From an uncultured Victivallis sp. (GTDB lineage: Bacteria; Verrucomicrobiota; Lentisphaeria; Victivallales; Victivallaceae), in contig CALXOA010000014.1 of assembly GCA_944389895.1 (NCBI GenBank), positions 1 to 56,346 on the forward strand: a DNA stretch of 56,346 nt. Reading direction: 5' to 3'. A model generated the notes under the pieces. It saw only the letters and a list, made by a program, of their open reading frames with translations, did no database searches and was not told the DNA's origin. Of the stretch, positions 17,564-26,565 are shown piece by piece. The translations under genes and the position numbers were made by a program. The first letter of the stretch is position 1. Each line of letters starts with the position of its first letter.

Positions 17564-18217
17564 ATGGAAGAAGCCATCGCCAAGATGCTCCGCGGATTCC
17601 GCAGTTTCCGCAACAGTTATTTCAAAGGCGACAATGCGCTGTTCGAGCAGTTGAAGCACGGGCAGCACCCGAAGGCGCTGGTGATCGCCTGTTCAGACTC
17701 CCGGGTCGATCCCGCCCTGATTACGGAAAGCGATCCGGGAGATCTCTTCGTGATCCGCAATGTGGCAAATCTGGTGCCGCCCTATGAACCGGACACCCGG
17801 CATCACGGCGTCAGTGCTGCGCTGGAATACGCGGTCAGGGGGTTGGAGGTCGAACACATCATCGTGCTCGGCCACTCCGACTGCGGCGGAATCCACGCGC
17901 TGCTCTCTCGGACTCCGGACCGCCCGGCGGGAGAATTTCTCGACACCTGGCTGGATCTTGCCGAACCGGCCCGCCGGGTAGTCGAAGAACGCTTCCCCGA
18001 GGCCGGAAAGCCTCTGCGCCGTCGCGCCTGCGAAGAGGCCTCTTTGCTGCTGGCGCTGGAAAATCTGCTCACTTTTCCATGGATTCGCGCCGCGGTCGAA
18101 ACCAACCGCCTCGCGCTTCACGCCTGGTATTTTCACATAGAAACAGGACGCCTCTTCGGTTTCGACCGGGAACGCGATGATTTTGTGGAATTTGAAAACG
18201 AGAAACTACACTTCTGA
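17564..18217 (+). CDS. Beta-class carbonic anhydrase
   Basis: The 217-residue enzyme interconverts CO2 and bicarbonate. The zinc ligands are visible: C43 in ACSDSRVDP (with the catalytic D45/R47 pair), H104 and C107 in GHSDCGG. Length fits the family. It is cytoplasmic. It sits between the CE7 esterase and xseB with gaps of 16 and 18 bases, so all three are probably cotranscribed although their jobs differ. Confidence 0.95.
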   Translation: MEEAIAKMLRGFRSFRNSYFKGDNALFEQLKHGQHPKALVIACSDSRVDPALITESDPGDLFVIRNVANLVPPYEPDTRHHGVSAALEYAVRGLEVEHIIVLGHSDCGGIHALLSRTPDRPAGEFLDTWLDLAEPARRVVEERFPEAGKPLRRRACEEASLLLALENLLTFPWIRAAVETNRLALHAWYFHIETGRLFGFDRERDDFVEFENEKLHF

Positions 18218-18235
18218 AGGGGGGAACCGATCCCA

Positions 18236-18550
18236 ATGGAACCACTGCAACGACAATCCGCTGAGGAACTTAAGGAACTACCGTTCGAACAGGCACTTGA
18301 AAAACTGGAAAATCTGGTTGCCCGCATGGAAACCGGCCGGCTTCCGCTGGAGGAGTTGATGACCGACTTCGAAGCCGGAACCCTGCTGGTCAAACTCTGT
18401 CGTGAAAAGCTCGATTCCCTTGAGCGCAAAATTGAACTTCTGACCCGCGATGACGGCGGGCAGGGCCAGTGGACCGACTTCGAAGCCGATGTCCCTTCAC
18501 CCGTTCGCAATGCGCCCTCCCCTTCCGAAACAGAGGGAACACCGTTCTGA
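18236..18550 (+). CDS. xseB: Exodeoxyribonuclease VII small subunit
   Basis: The 104-residue protein contains the XseB core LPFEQALEKLENLVARMETG and LPLEELMTDFEAGTLLVKLC, forming two helices that pair with the large subunit XseA in degrading single-stranded DNA. The last 30 residues form a polar, proline-rich tail beyond the usual 75-80. AGGGGGG precedes the ATG. The xseA gene is not in the window. The gene ends tail to tail with a LacI-type regulator. Confidence 0.93.
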   Translation: MEPLQRQSAEELKELPFEQALEKLENLVARMETGRLPLEELMTDFEAGTLLVKLCREKLDSLERKIELLTRDDGGQGQWTDFEADVPSPVRNAPSPSETEGTPF

Positions 18551-18569
18551 AGAGTTCCTCACTCCCGGT

Positions 18570-19526
18570 TCAATGCGGAGCAACGCTGTCGCGTACGATC
18601 AATTTGTAGGGAATCACCGTCCGATGCGGGAACGGCAGCCCCCGCAGCCGCGCATCCAGTACATCCGCCACGGCGGCGGCCTGTGCGGCGTAATCCTGCG
18701 AAATCGTGGTCTGCGGCGGAATCGCGTAACGGGAAAACATCGAACGCTCCGAAGCGACCAGAGAGATCTCCTCCGGGATGCGGCGGCCATAGAGCGACAG
18801 TGCGTAAGCCGCAATGATTCCGGCATTTCCACCGGGGCAGAAAAGCCCGTCGACGCCGAGTCTCAAAAGTTTTCCGACCTCTTCCACATAGGAATCGGCC
18901 AGCGCGAACCGTACCAGTTTATCCGCAAACGGCAACTGGTTCCGCCGCAGAGCACGAAAAACGGCTTCACGCCGGATCTCGGCATTGCCGATCCCCGCTT
19001 CCCCGTAAATGATGACCCCGACCTTGCTGCAATTGTTCTGAGCAAGACAGTCGATGCCGAGGTTCATCGCCTGAACTTCGTCTGAACGCACGGAATAGAT
19101 CTCCCCGCTTCCCTCCGGAATATCACGGTCGATGATGATCAGCGGCGCGGCAAAACGTTCCTCCCATCTACCGAATTTTTCCGCATCGATACCGACGGAA
19201 ACGGCGCCGCAGAACCGGATGCGGTCAAGCTGACCGAGATTGTCCTGCGGCAGCATCTCAATCCGGTAATCGCGTGCGGAAAGTTCCAGTGTCAATTCGG
19301 AGATCACCATCTCCACATAACTCCGGATCGGATAAATCTCACGGAAGGGACTGACGATCACCACATTCTGACGCTTCTGGGAGAGCCGGGGGTGATATCC
19401 ACGGCTCCTTGCCACCGCAAGCACTCTTTCCCGCAGCTCTTCCCGGATATTCGGATGGTTGCTGAACACGCGCGATACCGTGGCGGTCGAAACGCCCGCC
19501 TCTCTGGCAATTTCCTGTATTTTCAT
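18570..19526 (-). CDS. LacI-family transcriptional regulator
   Basis: This 318-residue regulator has the N-terminal HTH KIQEIAREAGVSTATVSRVF and hinge, then a LacI-type sensor domain ending with PQTTISQDYAAQAAAVADVL. ATG 19526 follows AAAAGGAA by seven bases; a GTG two codons earlier is possible. It is divergent from the oxidoreductase operon starting at 19750, with about 220 bases between, and is the obvious candidate to control it. The effector is unknown. The HTH and hinge look intact. Confidence 0.92.
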   Translation of the reverse strand: MKIQEIAREAGVSTATVSRVFSNHPNIREELRERVLAVARSRGYHPRLSQKRQNVVIVSPFREIYPIRSYVEMVISELTLELSARDYRIEMLPQDNLGQLDRIRFCGAVSVGIDAEKFGRWEERFAAPLIIIDRDIPEGSGEIYSVRSDEVQAMNLGIDCLAQNNCSKVGVIIYGEAGIGNAEIRREAVFRALRRNQLPFADKLVRFALADSYVEEVGKLLRLGVDGLFCPGGNAGIIAAYALSLYGRRIPEEISLVASERSMFSRYAIPPQTTISQDYAAQAAAVADVLDARLRGLPFPHRTVIPYKLIVRDSVAPH

Positions 19527-19672
19527 CGTCACGTTCCTTTTCCGGTTCGATCACTTCCGGAGAACCAGGAGATATTTTCCGATAAAATTGATTCATTTAC
19601 AATATATTCATTATTTTTCTGAAAACAAATAATTTTTGCAACTCATTTTACAAAACATCACTCCCGTTTCTC

Positions 19673-19700
19673 TTGCAAATCTCCTTTCGGTGGCTAAACT
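19673..19700 (+). promoter_or_regulatory. Candidate promoter of the oxidoreductase operon
   Basis: TTGCAA (19673-19678), 16 bases, TAAACT (19695-19700), 50 bases before the first ATG. It is weak by consensus, and I could not fix a LacI-type palindrome near it. The AT-rich interval 19560-19660 may hold the divergent promoter and operators. Confidence 0.3.
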
Positions 19701-19749
19701 ATCGAAGGAAGGCAAATACATCACCCAACCAATCGGAAGCAATAAAATC

Positions 19750-20763
19750 ATGAAACAATATGCCATTGCATTCACCGCACCCGGAAAAGCGGAACTTCAG
19801 GAAAGAGAATGGATCCCCCCGGACCTGAAAACGGATCAACTCCTTCTGGAGACCGAATGCACTCTCATCAGTCCCGGCACCGAACGGGACAATCTCCTCG
19901 GTCTTACCGACGGGAAGTTCCCCAAATATCTCGGCTACAGCGCAGTGGCACGGGTGCTCGAAGCCGGAGACGACTCCGGATTCCGGCGGGGCGAACGGGT
20001 TGCGGTCTATCACAGCATTCACGCCTCGCATCTGGTGAAAGAGGCGCGGGATCTGGTTCGGATCGAAGATGACGATCTTCCATCGCATGCCGCGGTATTC
20101 TGCGTCATCGCCGCCATGGGGCTGCAGGGAGTCCGCAAGGCGCGTCCGGAGTTCGGGGAATCCATGGCGGTCATGGGGCTGGGGCTGCTCGGACTCTTCG
20201 CCGTCCGCTGTGCATCGCTCAACGGTCTCTTTCCCCTGATTGCGCTGGACTTCAACCGGAAACGCCGGGAACTGGCGAAGGAGTTCGGTGCGGACGAGGT
20301 TTTTTCGCCCGACGATCCGGAACTGATCGCGAAAATCAAAAATCTCACCGGAGGACAGGGAGTCGACACCGTGGTCGAAGTAACCGGAAATCCCGACGCC
20401 CTCAACACCGCTCTCGACTTCACCGCGCCCTTCGGCCGGATCACGCTCACCGGCTGTTCCCGGACCCCGACCCATGAAATCGACTTCTACCACAAGGTCC
20501 ACCGCCCCGGAATCAGTATCATCGGAGCCCACAACATGGCCCGTCCGCGCCATGACGCGCGGCCCGGTTACTGGACCATGCGGGAAGATATGGCCCTGCT
20601 GCTGCGGCTGTTTGCTGCCGGCAGAATCCGGCCGGAGTCTCTGATCAACGGAATCGCCTCCCCCGCAGACGCCCCGGCGATATTCGACCGGCTCGCCGAC
20701 GGGAATCCGGATCTTCTCGGAACCATTTTCGACTGGAAAAATTTTCATCTCAACGGAGATTGA
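19750..20763 (+). CDS. Zinc-type alcohol dehydrogenase-like (MDR) oxidoreductase
   Basis: The 337-residue medium-chain dehydrogenase has an N-terminal GroES-like domain (ECTLISPGTERD, GYSAVARVLEAG) and a C-terminal Rossmann domain (VMGLGLLGLFAVRCA, VDTVVEVTGNP). The catalytic-zinc cysteine and histidine of classical ADHs are replaced in the GroES part (SPGTE in place of the usual C-G-T-D), as in sugar-biosynthesis and L-threonine-dehydrogenase-like subgroups, so the metal may be absent. It heads the operon; its stop is three bases before the next ATG, a Gfo/Idh/MocA enzyme. Paired MDR and Gfo domains also occur fused in other bacteria. The substrate is unknown, probably a sugar or cyclitol. 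Confidence 0.85.
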   Translation: MKQYAIAFTAPGKAELQEREWIPPDLKTDQLLLETECTLISPGTERDNLLGLTDGKFPKYLGYSAVARVLEAGDDSGFRRGERVAVYHSIHASHLVKEARDLVRIEDDDLPSHAAVFCVIAAMGLQGVRKARPEFGESMAVMGLGLLGLFAVRCASLNGLFPLIALDFNRKRRELAKEFGADEVFSPDDPELIAKIKNLTGGQGVDTVVEVTGNPDALNTALDFTAPFGRITLTGCSRTPTHEIDFYHKVHRPGISIIGAHNMARPRHDARPGYWTMREDMALLLRLFAAGRIRPESLINGIASPADAPAIFDRLADGNPDLLGTIFDWKNFHLNGD

Positions 20764-20765
20764 TC

Positions 20766-21779
20766 ATGCGGAAAATCAGGATCGGTCAGATCGGTATCGG
20801 CCACAACCACGCCTCCGCCACAATGGCGGCGTTACGACACCTCTCCGATGATTACGAGGTAGTCGGTATCGTCGAACCGGATGAGCATTGGTGGAAACTG
20901 CGCGGCGACTGCGAAGCGTACCGGGGGATTCCCCGTCTCACGCAGGATGAACTTTTCAACACTCCGGGTCTGGAGGCGGTGGCCGTCGAAACAGACGGTT
21001 TCGAGTTGCTGGAAACGGCACGCCAGTGCGTCGACCGGAACCTTCATGTCCACATGGACAAACCCGGCGGCGAGGATTTCGGGCAGTTCCGCGACCTCCT
21101 GAATGAGTTCCGCAGGAAACATCTGACGATTCAGCTCGGTTACATGTACCGCAACAATCCGGCGATCCGATACTGTTTCGAAGCGGTCAGAAAAGGCTGG
21201 CTGGGAGAGATCTTCGAAGTGCATGCCGTGATGAACCGCTACGACGGCCACGATGAAGCGTATCGCCGCTGGCTCGCACAGTTCCATGGCGGAGCGCTCT
21301 ACATCTTCGCCGGCCATCTGATCGATCTAGTCGGCACGCTTCTCGGTCGTCCGCTTCGTGTGACGCCCTATCTGACCAAGACACGCAACGACAATCTCTA
21401 CGACACGGGGTTGACGGTGCTGGAATATCCGCGCGCCGTCGCCACGGTTCGGACCGGCGTCACCGAGGTCGACGGGATGAAACACCGCCGTCTGATCGTC
21501 TGCGGGACAAAAGGGTCGATGGAAATCTGCCCTCTGGAACCACCGGCGGATCGCTACCGGCTGGATCCGCTCCGGCTGCGGCTGACGCTGCTCGAGGGAA
21601 ATGAGAAGTTCGAAGCGGGAACCCACATGGTCGATGTCGGGGTTATGAATGGGCGCTACGACGACCAGCTGCTTGAGTTTGCAGGGATCATCCGCGGAGA
21701 AATGGAAAATCCGTATCCGGTCAACCACGAACTGATCGTTCAGGAAGCGCTCCTGCGCGCCTCCGGAGTCCAGCTGTAA
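20766..21779 (+). CDS. Gfo/Idh/MocA-family oxidoreductase
   Basis: The 337-residue protein starts with the NAD(P)-binding IRIGQIGIGHNHAS. It has the typical but altered lysine block HMDKPGGEDF (D in place of the usual E before KP) and the C-terminal beta-sheet domain. Such enzymes oxidise or reduce sugars, inositols and related compounds. ATG 20766 has GGAG seven bases upstream. It follows the MDR gene directly and precedes two SDR genes. Confidence 0.9.
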   Translation: MRKIRIGQIGIGHNHASATMAALRHLSDDYEVVGIVEPDEHWWKLRGDCEAYRGIPRLTQDELFNTPGLEAVAVETDGFELLETARQCVDRNLHVHMDKPGGEDFGQFRDLLNEFRRKHLTIQLGYMYRNNPAIRYCFEAVRKGWLGEIFEVHAVMNRYDGHDEAYRRWLAQFHGGALYIFAGHLIDLVGTLLGRPLRVTPYLTKTRNDNLYDTGLTVLEYPRAVATVRTGVTEVDGMKHRRLIVCGTKGSMEICPLEPPADRYRLDPLRLRLTLLEGNEKFEAGTHMVDVGVMNGRYDDQLLEFAGIIRGEMENPYPVNHELIVQEALLRASGVQL

Positions 21780-21790
21780 CGGGTGAGATC

Positions 21791-22546
21791 ATGGGAAAAC
21801 AGTGGAAAGAAAAAAACGCTCTCGTAACCGGAGCTGGAAATGAAATCGGCAGGGCGACAGCCCGCATGCTCGCCTCTTACGGCGCGAAAGTGGCGGTGAC
21901 CGCTCCCACGTTGGAAGAGGCGCAGGAAATCGTTGCGGAGATCGGCGAAGCGGGCGGCGAAGCGATTGCGCTCTCCGCCGATCCGGCCGATGTTGACCAG
22001 ATCGGGCGGATGATCCGGAGTGCGGCGGAAACCCTCGGCTCGATCGATATTCTCATCAACAATGCGCAGGGCAATCTTCGTGCCGCCGACTCCTCCCGGA
22101 CATTTCCGGAATCGGAACCGGCGCAGTGGACCCTTCTCCTTGACGTTCTTCTGCAGGGGACCATTGCGACGATTCGCTATGTTCTGCCTCAAATGATCGA
22201 GCGCCGGACGGGCAGAATCGTCAATCTGGTATCGGTGGCGGGGGTCTCCGGGTTACAGGGAGCACCGGTTCGCTCGGCGGTGGAGGGAGGAATCATCGCC
22301 CTCACCCGAAGTCTGGCGATGGATTACGGAGCGTACAATATCTGCGTCAACAGCATCGCATCGGGGGCCATCCGATCGGAATCGGATCCGGACTCCACCA
22401 TCGGCGGCAGTGTGTTCGGCCGCACCGGGACGCCTGATGAGGTCGCGAAACTGGTCTGCTTTCTCTGTTCGGAGGAGGCCGGCTACATCACCGGCCAGAA
22501 CTACATGATCGACGGCGGCTGCACGCTCGGGCCGAAGGAGGAATAA
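21791..22546 (+). CDS. SDR-family protein lacking the catalytic Tyr and Lys
   Basis: The 251-residue protein has the short-chain dehydrogenase fold: TGAGNEIG for the cofactor, NNAQG at 90-94, S148 in LVSVAG and the C-terminal GGSVFGRTGTPDEVA...YITGQNYMIDGG. At the active site, however, the usual Y-x-x-x-K is R161-S-A-V-E165. Its neighbour 22553-23317 has Y161 and K165 at the same positions. It is therefore likely catalytically dead as a dehydrogenase, perhaps a partner subunit of the next SDR, or an enzyme with changed chemistry. The ATG has GGTGAGATC upstream. Confidence 0.9.
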   Translation: MGKQWKEKNALVTGAGNEIGRATARMLASYGAKVAVTAPTLEEAQEIVAEIGEAGGEAIALSADPADVDQIGRMIRSAAETLGSIDILINNAQGNLRAADSSRTFPESEPAQWTLLLDVLLQGTIATIRYVLPQMIERRTGRIVNLVSVAGVSGLQGAPVRSAVEGGIIALTRSLAMDYGAYNICVNSIASGAIRSESDPDSTIGGSVFGRTGTPDEVAKLVCFLCSEEAGYITGQNYMIDGGCTLGPKEE

Positions 22547-22552
22547 GAGGAC

Positions 22553-23317
22553 ATGGAAATGAGACTCAAGGGAAAGACCGCCGTGGTCACCGGCGCCGGC
22601 GGAAGAATCGGCATTGCGATCTGTTCACGCCTCGCGGCGGAAGGTGCGGCGGTCGTCTGCGCGGATCTCACACGGGAAAACGCCGAAAAGGCTGCCGAAA
22701 CAATCCGTTCCGCGGGAGGTTGTGCCCTCCCCTGCCGGGTGGATGTGACCCGCAGTGACGAAGTACGCCTGATGGCGGAAACGGCGCTCGGAAACTTCGG
22801 TTCCGTTGAGATTCTGGTAAACAATGCGGGAGGAAGCGCCGGCTTGTTCCGTCGTCTCTCCCGTTTCGAAAACACCACCGAAGAGATCTGGCGCCGGGTC
22901 ATAGACCTCAATCTGAACGGAACGCTCAGCTGCATCCATGCATTGCTCGGCCAGATGATTGAACACCAATACGGTAAAATCATCAACATGTCCTCGGTCG
23001 CGGCGGAAAAGGGAATCCTGGATCGGGTCGATTATTCCGCGGCCAAGGGCGGGATTCTCTCCCTGACCCGGGCGCTGGCGCTCGAAGTCGGGCAGTACAA
23101 CATCAACGTCAACTGCATCTCACCGGGAATGATCGCGGGTGCGGCGGCAATCCCCCATCAGGGAACCTGGCTGGGGCGTTCCGGGGAACCGCGTGAAGTC
23201 GCGGCACTGGTGGCGTTTCTCGCGTCGGACGATTCCGGCTTCATCACCGGAGATAACCATACCATCGACGGCGGACGCGTTCTCGGGGTGCGTTTCCACC
23301 CCCGGAAAGAGAAATAA
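22553..23317 (+). CDS. SDR-family oxidoreductase
   Basis: The 254-residue classical short-chain dehydrogenase carries TGAGGRIG for NAD(P), NNAGG, catalytic S148, Y161 and K165 (DYSAAKGG) and the C-terminal ITGDNHTIDGG. It presumably oxidises or reduces a carbonyl on a sugar-derived intermediate. It begins six bases after the degenerate SDR with GAGG upstream and is about the same length, so the pair may have arisen by duplication. Confidence 0.93.
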   Translation: MEMRLKGKTAVVTGAGGRIGIAICSRLAAEGAAVVCADLTRENAEKAAETIRSAGGCALPCRVDVTRSDEVRLMAETALGNFGSVEILVNNAGGSAGLFRRLSRFENTTEEIWRRVIDLNLNGTLSCIHALLGQMIEHQYGKIINMSSVAAEKGILDRVDYSAAKGGILSLTRALALEVGQYNINVNCISPGMIAGAAAIPHQGTWLGRSGEPREVAALVAFLASDDSGFITGDNHTIDGGRVLGVRFHPRKEK

Positions 23318-23353
23318 ACTTCAACAACAGATCTAATTCAATCGAGGTAAAGA

Positions 23354-24361
23354 ATGAATGTTACCAGAAAAGTGCTGGTACTCGGTGCCACCGGGGCAAT
23401 GGGACAATACCTTCTCCCCCGGCTGGCGAAACTCGGATACCGGATCGACGCGGTTTCCCTCGACAAACCGGCAGATCCCATTCCCGCAGTAAATTACCTT
23501 CAGGCGAACGCCAAAGATCGGAACGTCTACCGTGAACTGCTGGCAAAGGGCTATGACGGAATTGTGGATTTTCTGACCTATAACACCAGTGAGCTGATCT
23601 GGTACCTGCCGCAAATGCTGGACCATACGGATCATTATATCTTTCTCTCCAGCTGCCGGGTGTTCGACGATCTGGAGCATCCGGTCAGGGAGAGTTCGCC
23701 GCGCCTGATCGATACGACCACGGATCCCCTGCTCCGCAATTCGGACGACTACTGCATCTATAAGGCGCGGGGCGAAAATATCCTGCGCGCCTCCCCGCGC
23801 CGGAACTGGACGATCGTCCGCCCCGCCACGACCTATTCGCTGATGCGTTATCAGCTGGTGACGCTCGAGGCGGCCGACACGGTCGGTCGCGCTTTCGCCG
23901 GGAAAAAGGTCGTCGTACCGGAACAGGCACGGTGCAAACAGGCTACACTGAGCTGGGGCGGAGATGTCGCCCGGATGATCGCCGGGCTGCTGTTCCATGA
24001 GAAAGCACTCGGTGACGACTTCAACGTTGCGACCGGGGAACACCACTCCTGGGAGGCGATTGCCGCATACTACAACGATATCTGCGGCCTCGAAGCGGTC
24101 TGGGTAGACAAGGAGGATTACCTGCGGATCCTTTCCTCAGATCCCTATGTAAAAGCTCCGCGCTGGCAGCTGGAATACGCCCGGCTCTTCACCCGCGTCA
24201 CAGACAACACAAAAATTCTGACCACACTCGGAATGAGCCGGAACGAACTGATGCCGCTGTATGACGGTCTGCGGATGGAGATCGCACGCTGTCCGAGAGA
24301 TACCGTCTGGCCGGTCAACGCCGCCATGGATGCCTATCTCGCCGACCTGGGGCCCCGTTGA
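23354..24361 (+). CDS. NAD-dependent epimerase/dehydratase-family protein
   Basis: The 335-residue extended SDR shows the GATGAMGQYLLPRLAKLG nucleotide loop, FLSSCRVF for the catalytic Ser region and Y-C-I-Y-K as the Y-x-x-x-K motif. Relatives act on nucleotide sugars or on free sugar derivatives. Here no nucleotide-sugar synthesis genes are near, so a catabolic role is more likely. TCGAGGTAAAGA precedes the ATG. It lies fifth in the LacI-linked operon. Confidence 0.88.
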   Translation: MNVTRKVLVLGATGAMGQYLLPRLAKLGYRIDAVSLDKPADPIPAVNYLQANAKDRNVYRELLAKGYDGIVDFLTYNTSELIWYLPQMLDHTDHYIFLSSCRVFDDLEHPVRESSPRLIDTTTDPLLRNSDDYCIYKARGENILRASPRRNWTIVRPATTYSLMRYQLVTLEAADTVGRAFAGKKVVVPEQARCKQATLSWGGDVARMIAGLLFHEKALGDDFNVATGEHHSWEAIAAYYNDICGLEAVWVDKEDYLRILSSDPYVKAPRWQLEYARLFTRVTDNTKILTTLGMSRNELMPLYDGLRMEIARCPRDTVWPVNAAMDAYLADLGPR

Positions 24362-24450
24362 AACGACGAATCATTCCGCATTCTTTTTTCCCGGACGAAA
24401 TACGATACGTTTACAATACAGACAACCCAACCAGCAGAGGAAGAATCATC

Positions 24451-25581
24451 TTGAAAAAACAGTGGAAAATCGGTATCATCTTCGACACCGCCGTCCGCGA
24501 ACGCGGCAGTCACGGTACTCACCTCGCTTTTCTGGGACTGCCGGACGTCAAAATCGCGGCTCTGGCGGATTCCAACCTCGACGGCATCGAGGAACGCATG
24601 CGGGCGGCCGGGGCGGAACGCCACTACGTCGACTGGCATGAAATGATCGACAGAGAACAACCTGATATTGTAATACTGGGTTCCCGGGAACCGGAAAAAC
24701 ACACCGAAGCGATCGAATATGCCGCAACCCGCAGCTGCAACATCCTCTGCGAAAAACCGATGACCGTCGATCTCGAAGAGGCTGACCGGATCGTTGCAAT
24801 CGCGGCGGAACACCGGATCAAAATCGCAGTCGCCCACCTCGGGCGCTACGCCCTGATCTTCCGGACGATGAAGAAGATGATCGAATCCGGAGCGATCGGG
24901 AAACCGCTGACCTTCTACGGCCGCGGCAAGGAGGACGAGCGCGGCGGCGGCGAGGACCTGATGGTACTCGGGACACACATCCTCGATCTCGGTTGCTACC
25001 TTTTCGGCGCCCCGGAGACGGTTTCTGGCCACGTCTATTCCGACGGACGCCCATTGCGGCGGACCGATCGCAACACCACCAGCGAACCGGTCGGACCGGT
25101 TGCCGGTGACGATATTCTCGCATATTTCCGCTTCCCCGGCGGCGTTAACGGCCTGTTCGAGAGCCGGCGCGACCTCTTCCGGGGCAAACAGGTGCGCATG
25201 GGAATCACCGTCGCCGGAAGCGAAGGCGCGCTGGCAATGCGTTACGACTCCGGGGAACGCACATTGCGCCTGACGCACTCGCCTTTCCCGCCTGAAGACG
25301 AGGCGCACTTCGAAGAAGTTCCGCTGGTTGAAGATCTGGAGATTCCCGGCGCGGAACCGATCGATTATGCCCGTTTCGGCTTCATGAAGTACTTCGTCGA
25401 CAACAACCGCTTCGCCGCGTGGGATCTGATGCAGGCGATCACGGAAGACCGTCCGCCGCTCGCCTCCGCCGCCGACGCGCGCCTGACCCAGGAGATGATT
25501 CAGGGGATCTATGCTTCACAGCTGGCCGGGCGGGTTCTGCAATTCCCGCTCACAGACCGGAAACACCCGTTGGAGGATTGA
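24451..25581 (+). CDS. Gfo/Idh/MocA-family oxidoreductase (TTG start)
   Basis: The 376-residue enzyme has the Rossmann start KIGIIFDTAVRERGSHG (less glycine-rich than usual), the conserved CEKPMTVDLEEA block and a histidine-bearing GTHILDLGCYLFG segment. It probably redox-modifies a sugar. No ATG fits. TTG 24451 is chosen because AGAGGAAG lies nine bases before it and the reading frame between 24361 and there has no family likeness. A second Gfo-type enzyme lies earlier in the operon at 20766. Confidence 0.87.
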   Translation: MKKQWKIGIIFDTAVRERGSHGTHLAFLGLPDVKIAALADSNLDGIEERMRAAGAERHYVDWHEMIDREQPDIVILGSREPEKHTEAIEYAATRSCNILCEKPMTVDLEEADRIVAIAAEHRIKIAVAHLGRYALIFRTMKKMIESGAIGKPLTFYGRGKEDERGGGEDLMVLGTHILDLGCYLFGAPETVSGHVYSDGRPLRRTDRNTTSEPVGPVAGDDILAYFRFPGGVNGLFESRRDLFRGKQVRMGITVAGSEGALAMRYDSGERTLRLTHSPFPPEDEAHFEEVPLVEDLEIPGAEPIDYARFGFMKYFVDNNRFAAWDLMQAITEDRPPLASAADARLTQEMIQGIYASQLAGRVLQFPLTDRKHPLED

Positions 25582-25585
25582 AACG

Positions 25586-26548
25586 ATGCATGCCATAAAA
25601 GTCGATGAAAATCAAAACCTTGCCTGGAGTCCGGTTCCCGATCCGGTTCCGGCGCCGGGAGAGGTTCTGGTTGAAATTCACGCCGCTGCGCTGAACCGGG
25701 CCGATCTGCTGCAGCGGGCGGGGAAATATCCACCTCCCCCCGGCGCACCGGAGTGGATGGGACTCGAAATCGCCGGTGTGATCGCAGCGACCGGGACCGC
25801 CTGCCACGGCCCGTGGCGCACGGGAGACCGTGTCGCCGCCCTGCTGGGCGGCGGCGGCTACGCGGAAAAGGTCGCGGTAGATCCGGCAATGCTGCTCCCG
25901 GTCCCGTCGGGTTACTCCATGGCGGAAGCAGCCGCACTGCCCGAAGCCTTTGCGACCTCCTATCTGAACCTTCAGATCGAGGCGGACCTGCACCCCGGGG
26001 AGACCGTGCTGATCCACGCCGGTGCCAGCGGACTGGGGACCGCAGCGATCCAGACCGCAAAGATTCTGGGCGCCAGAGTGATCACGACAGTCGGATCCCC
26101 AGAAAAGGCGGCGGCCGTACGCCGACTCGGTGCCGACATCGTCGTAAACCGCCACCATGATGATCTGGGAAAGGTTCTCGATGCGAACCCGGTCGATGTC
26201 GTCCTCGACTGCGTCGGCGGCGACGCACTCGGCCGACACATCGAAAAACTCGCACCGGGAGGACGCTGGGTGCTGATCGCGACGCTCGGCGGGGAACATG
26301 CCGAAATCGCATTGCGGCCGATTCTCAAGCGCGGACTCCGGTTGATCGGCAGCACGCTGCGCAGTCGGACCCCGGCGATGAAGGCGCGCATTCTCGCAGA
26401 AATGCGCGAACGGATCTGGCCCGCCCTCGAATCCGGCCGGATCCGGCCGGTGATTCACGAAGTACTGCCTGTCACCGATGCGGAAAAGGCGCATGCGATC
26501 CTCGCTGCCGGCCGCAACATCGGTAAAGTGGTACTGCAGATACGCTGA
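25586..26548 (+). CDS. Zinc-independent NAD(P)H quinone oxidoreductase (QOR/PIG3-type MDR)
   Basis: The 320-residue MDR protein has AALNRADLLQRAGKYPPPPG near residue 30, the diagnostic quinone-oxidoreductase block, then LIHAGASGLGTAAIQTAKILG for NADPH binding and KVVLQI at the end. Cytoplasmic reductases of this type reduce quinones or enones. GGAGG precedes the ATG. It follows the Gfo gene by four bases and precedes the transporter by 17. Confidence 0.92.
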   Translation: MHAIKVDENQNLAWSPVPDPVPAPGEVLVEIHAAALNRADLLQRAGKYPPPPGAPEWMGLEIAGVIAATGTACHGPWRTGDRVAALLGGGGYAEKVAVDPAMLLPVPSGYSMAEAAALPEAFATSYLNLQIEADLHPGETVLIHAGASGLGTAAIQTAKILGARVITTVGSPEKAAAVRRLGADIVVNRHHDDLGKVLDANPVDVVLDCVGGDALGRHIEKLAPGGRWVLIATLGGEHAEIALRPILKRGLRLIGSTLRSRTPAMKARILAEMRERIWPALESGRIRPVIHEVLPVTDAEKAHAILAAGRNIGKVVLQIR

Positions 26549-26565
26549 CCGGGAAAACATCCGCC

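Noticed and set aside
21791..22546. The degenerate SDR as a pseudogene.
   Set aside because: The frame is intact, the ribosome site and cofactor motifs are kept, and only the active-site pair is changed.
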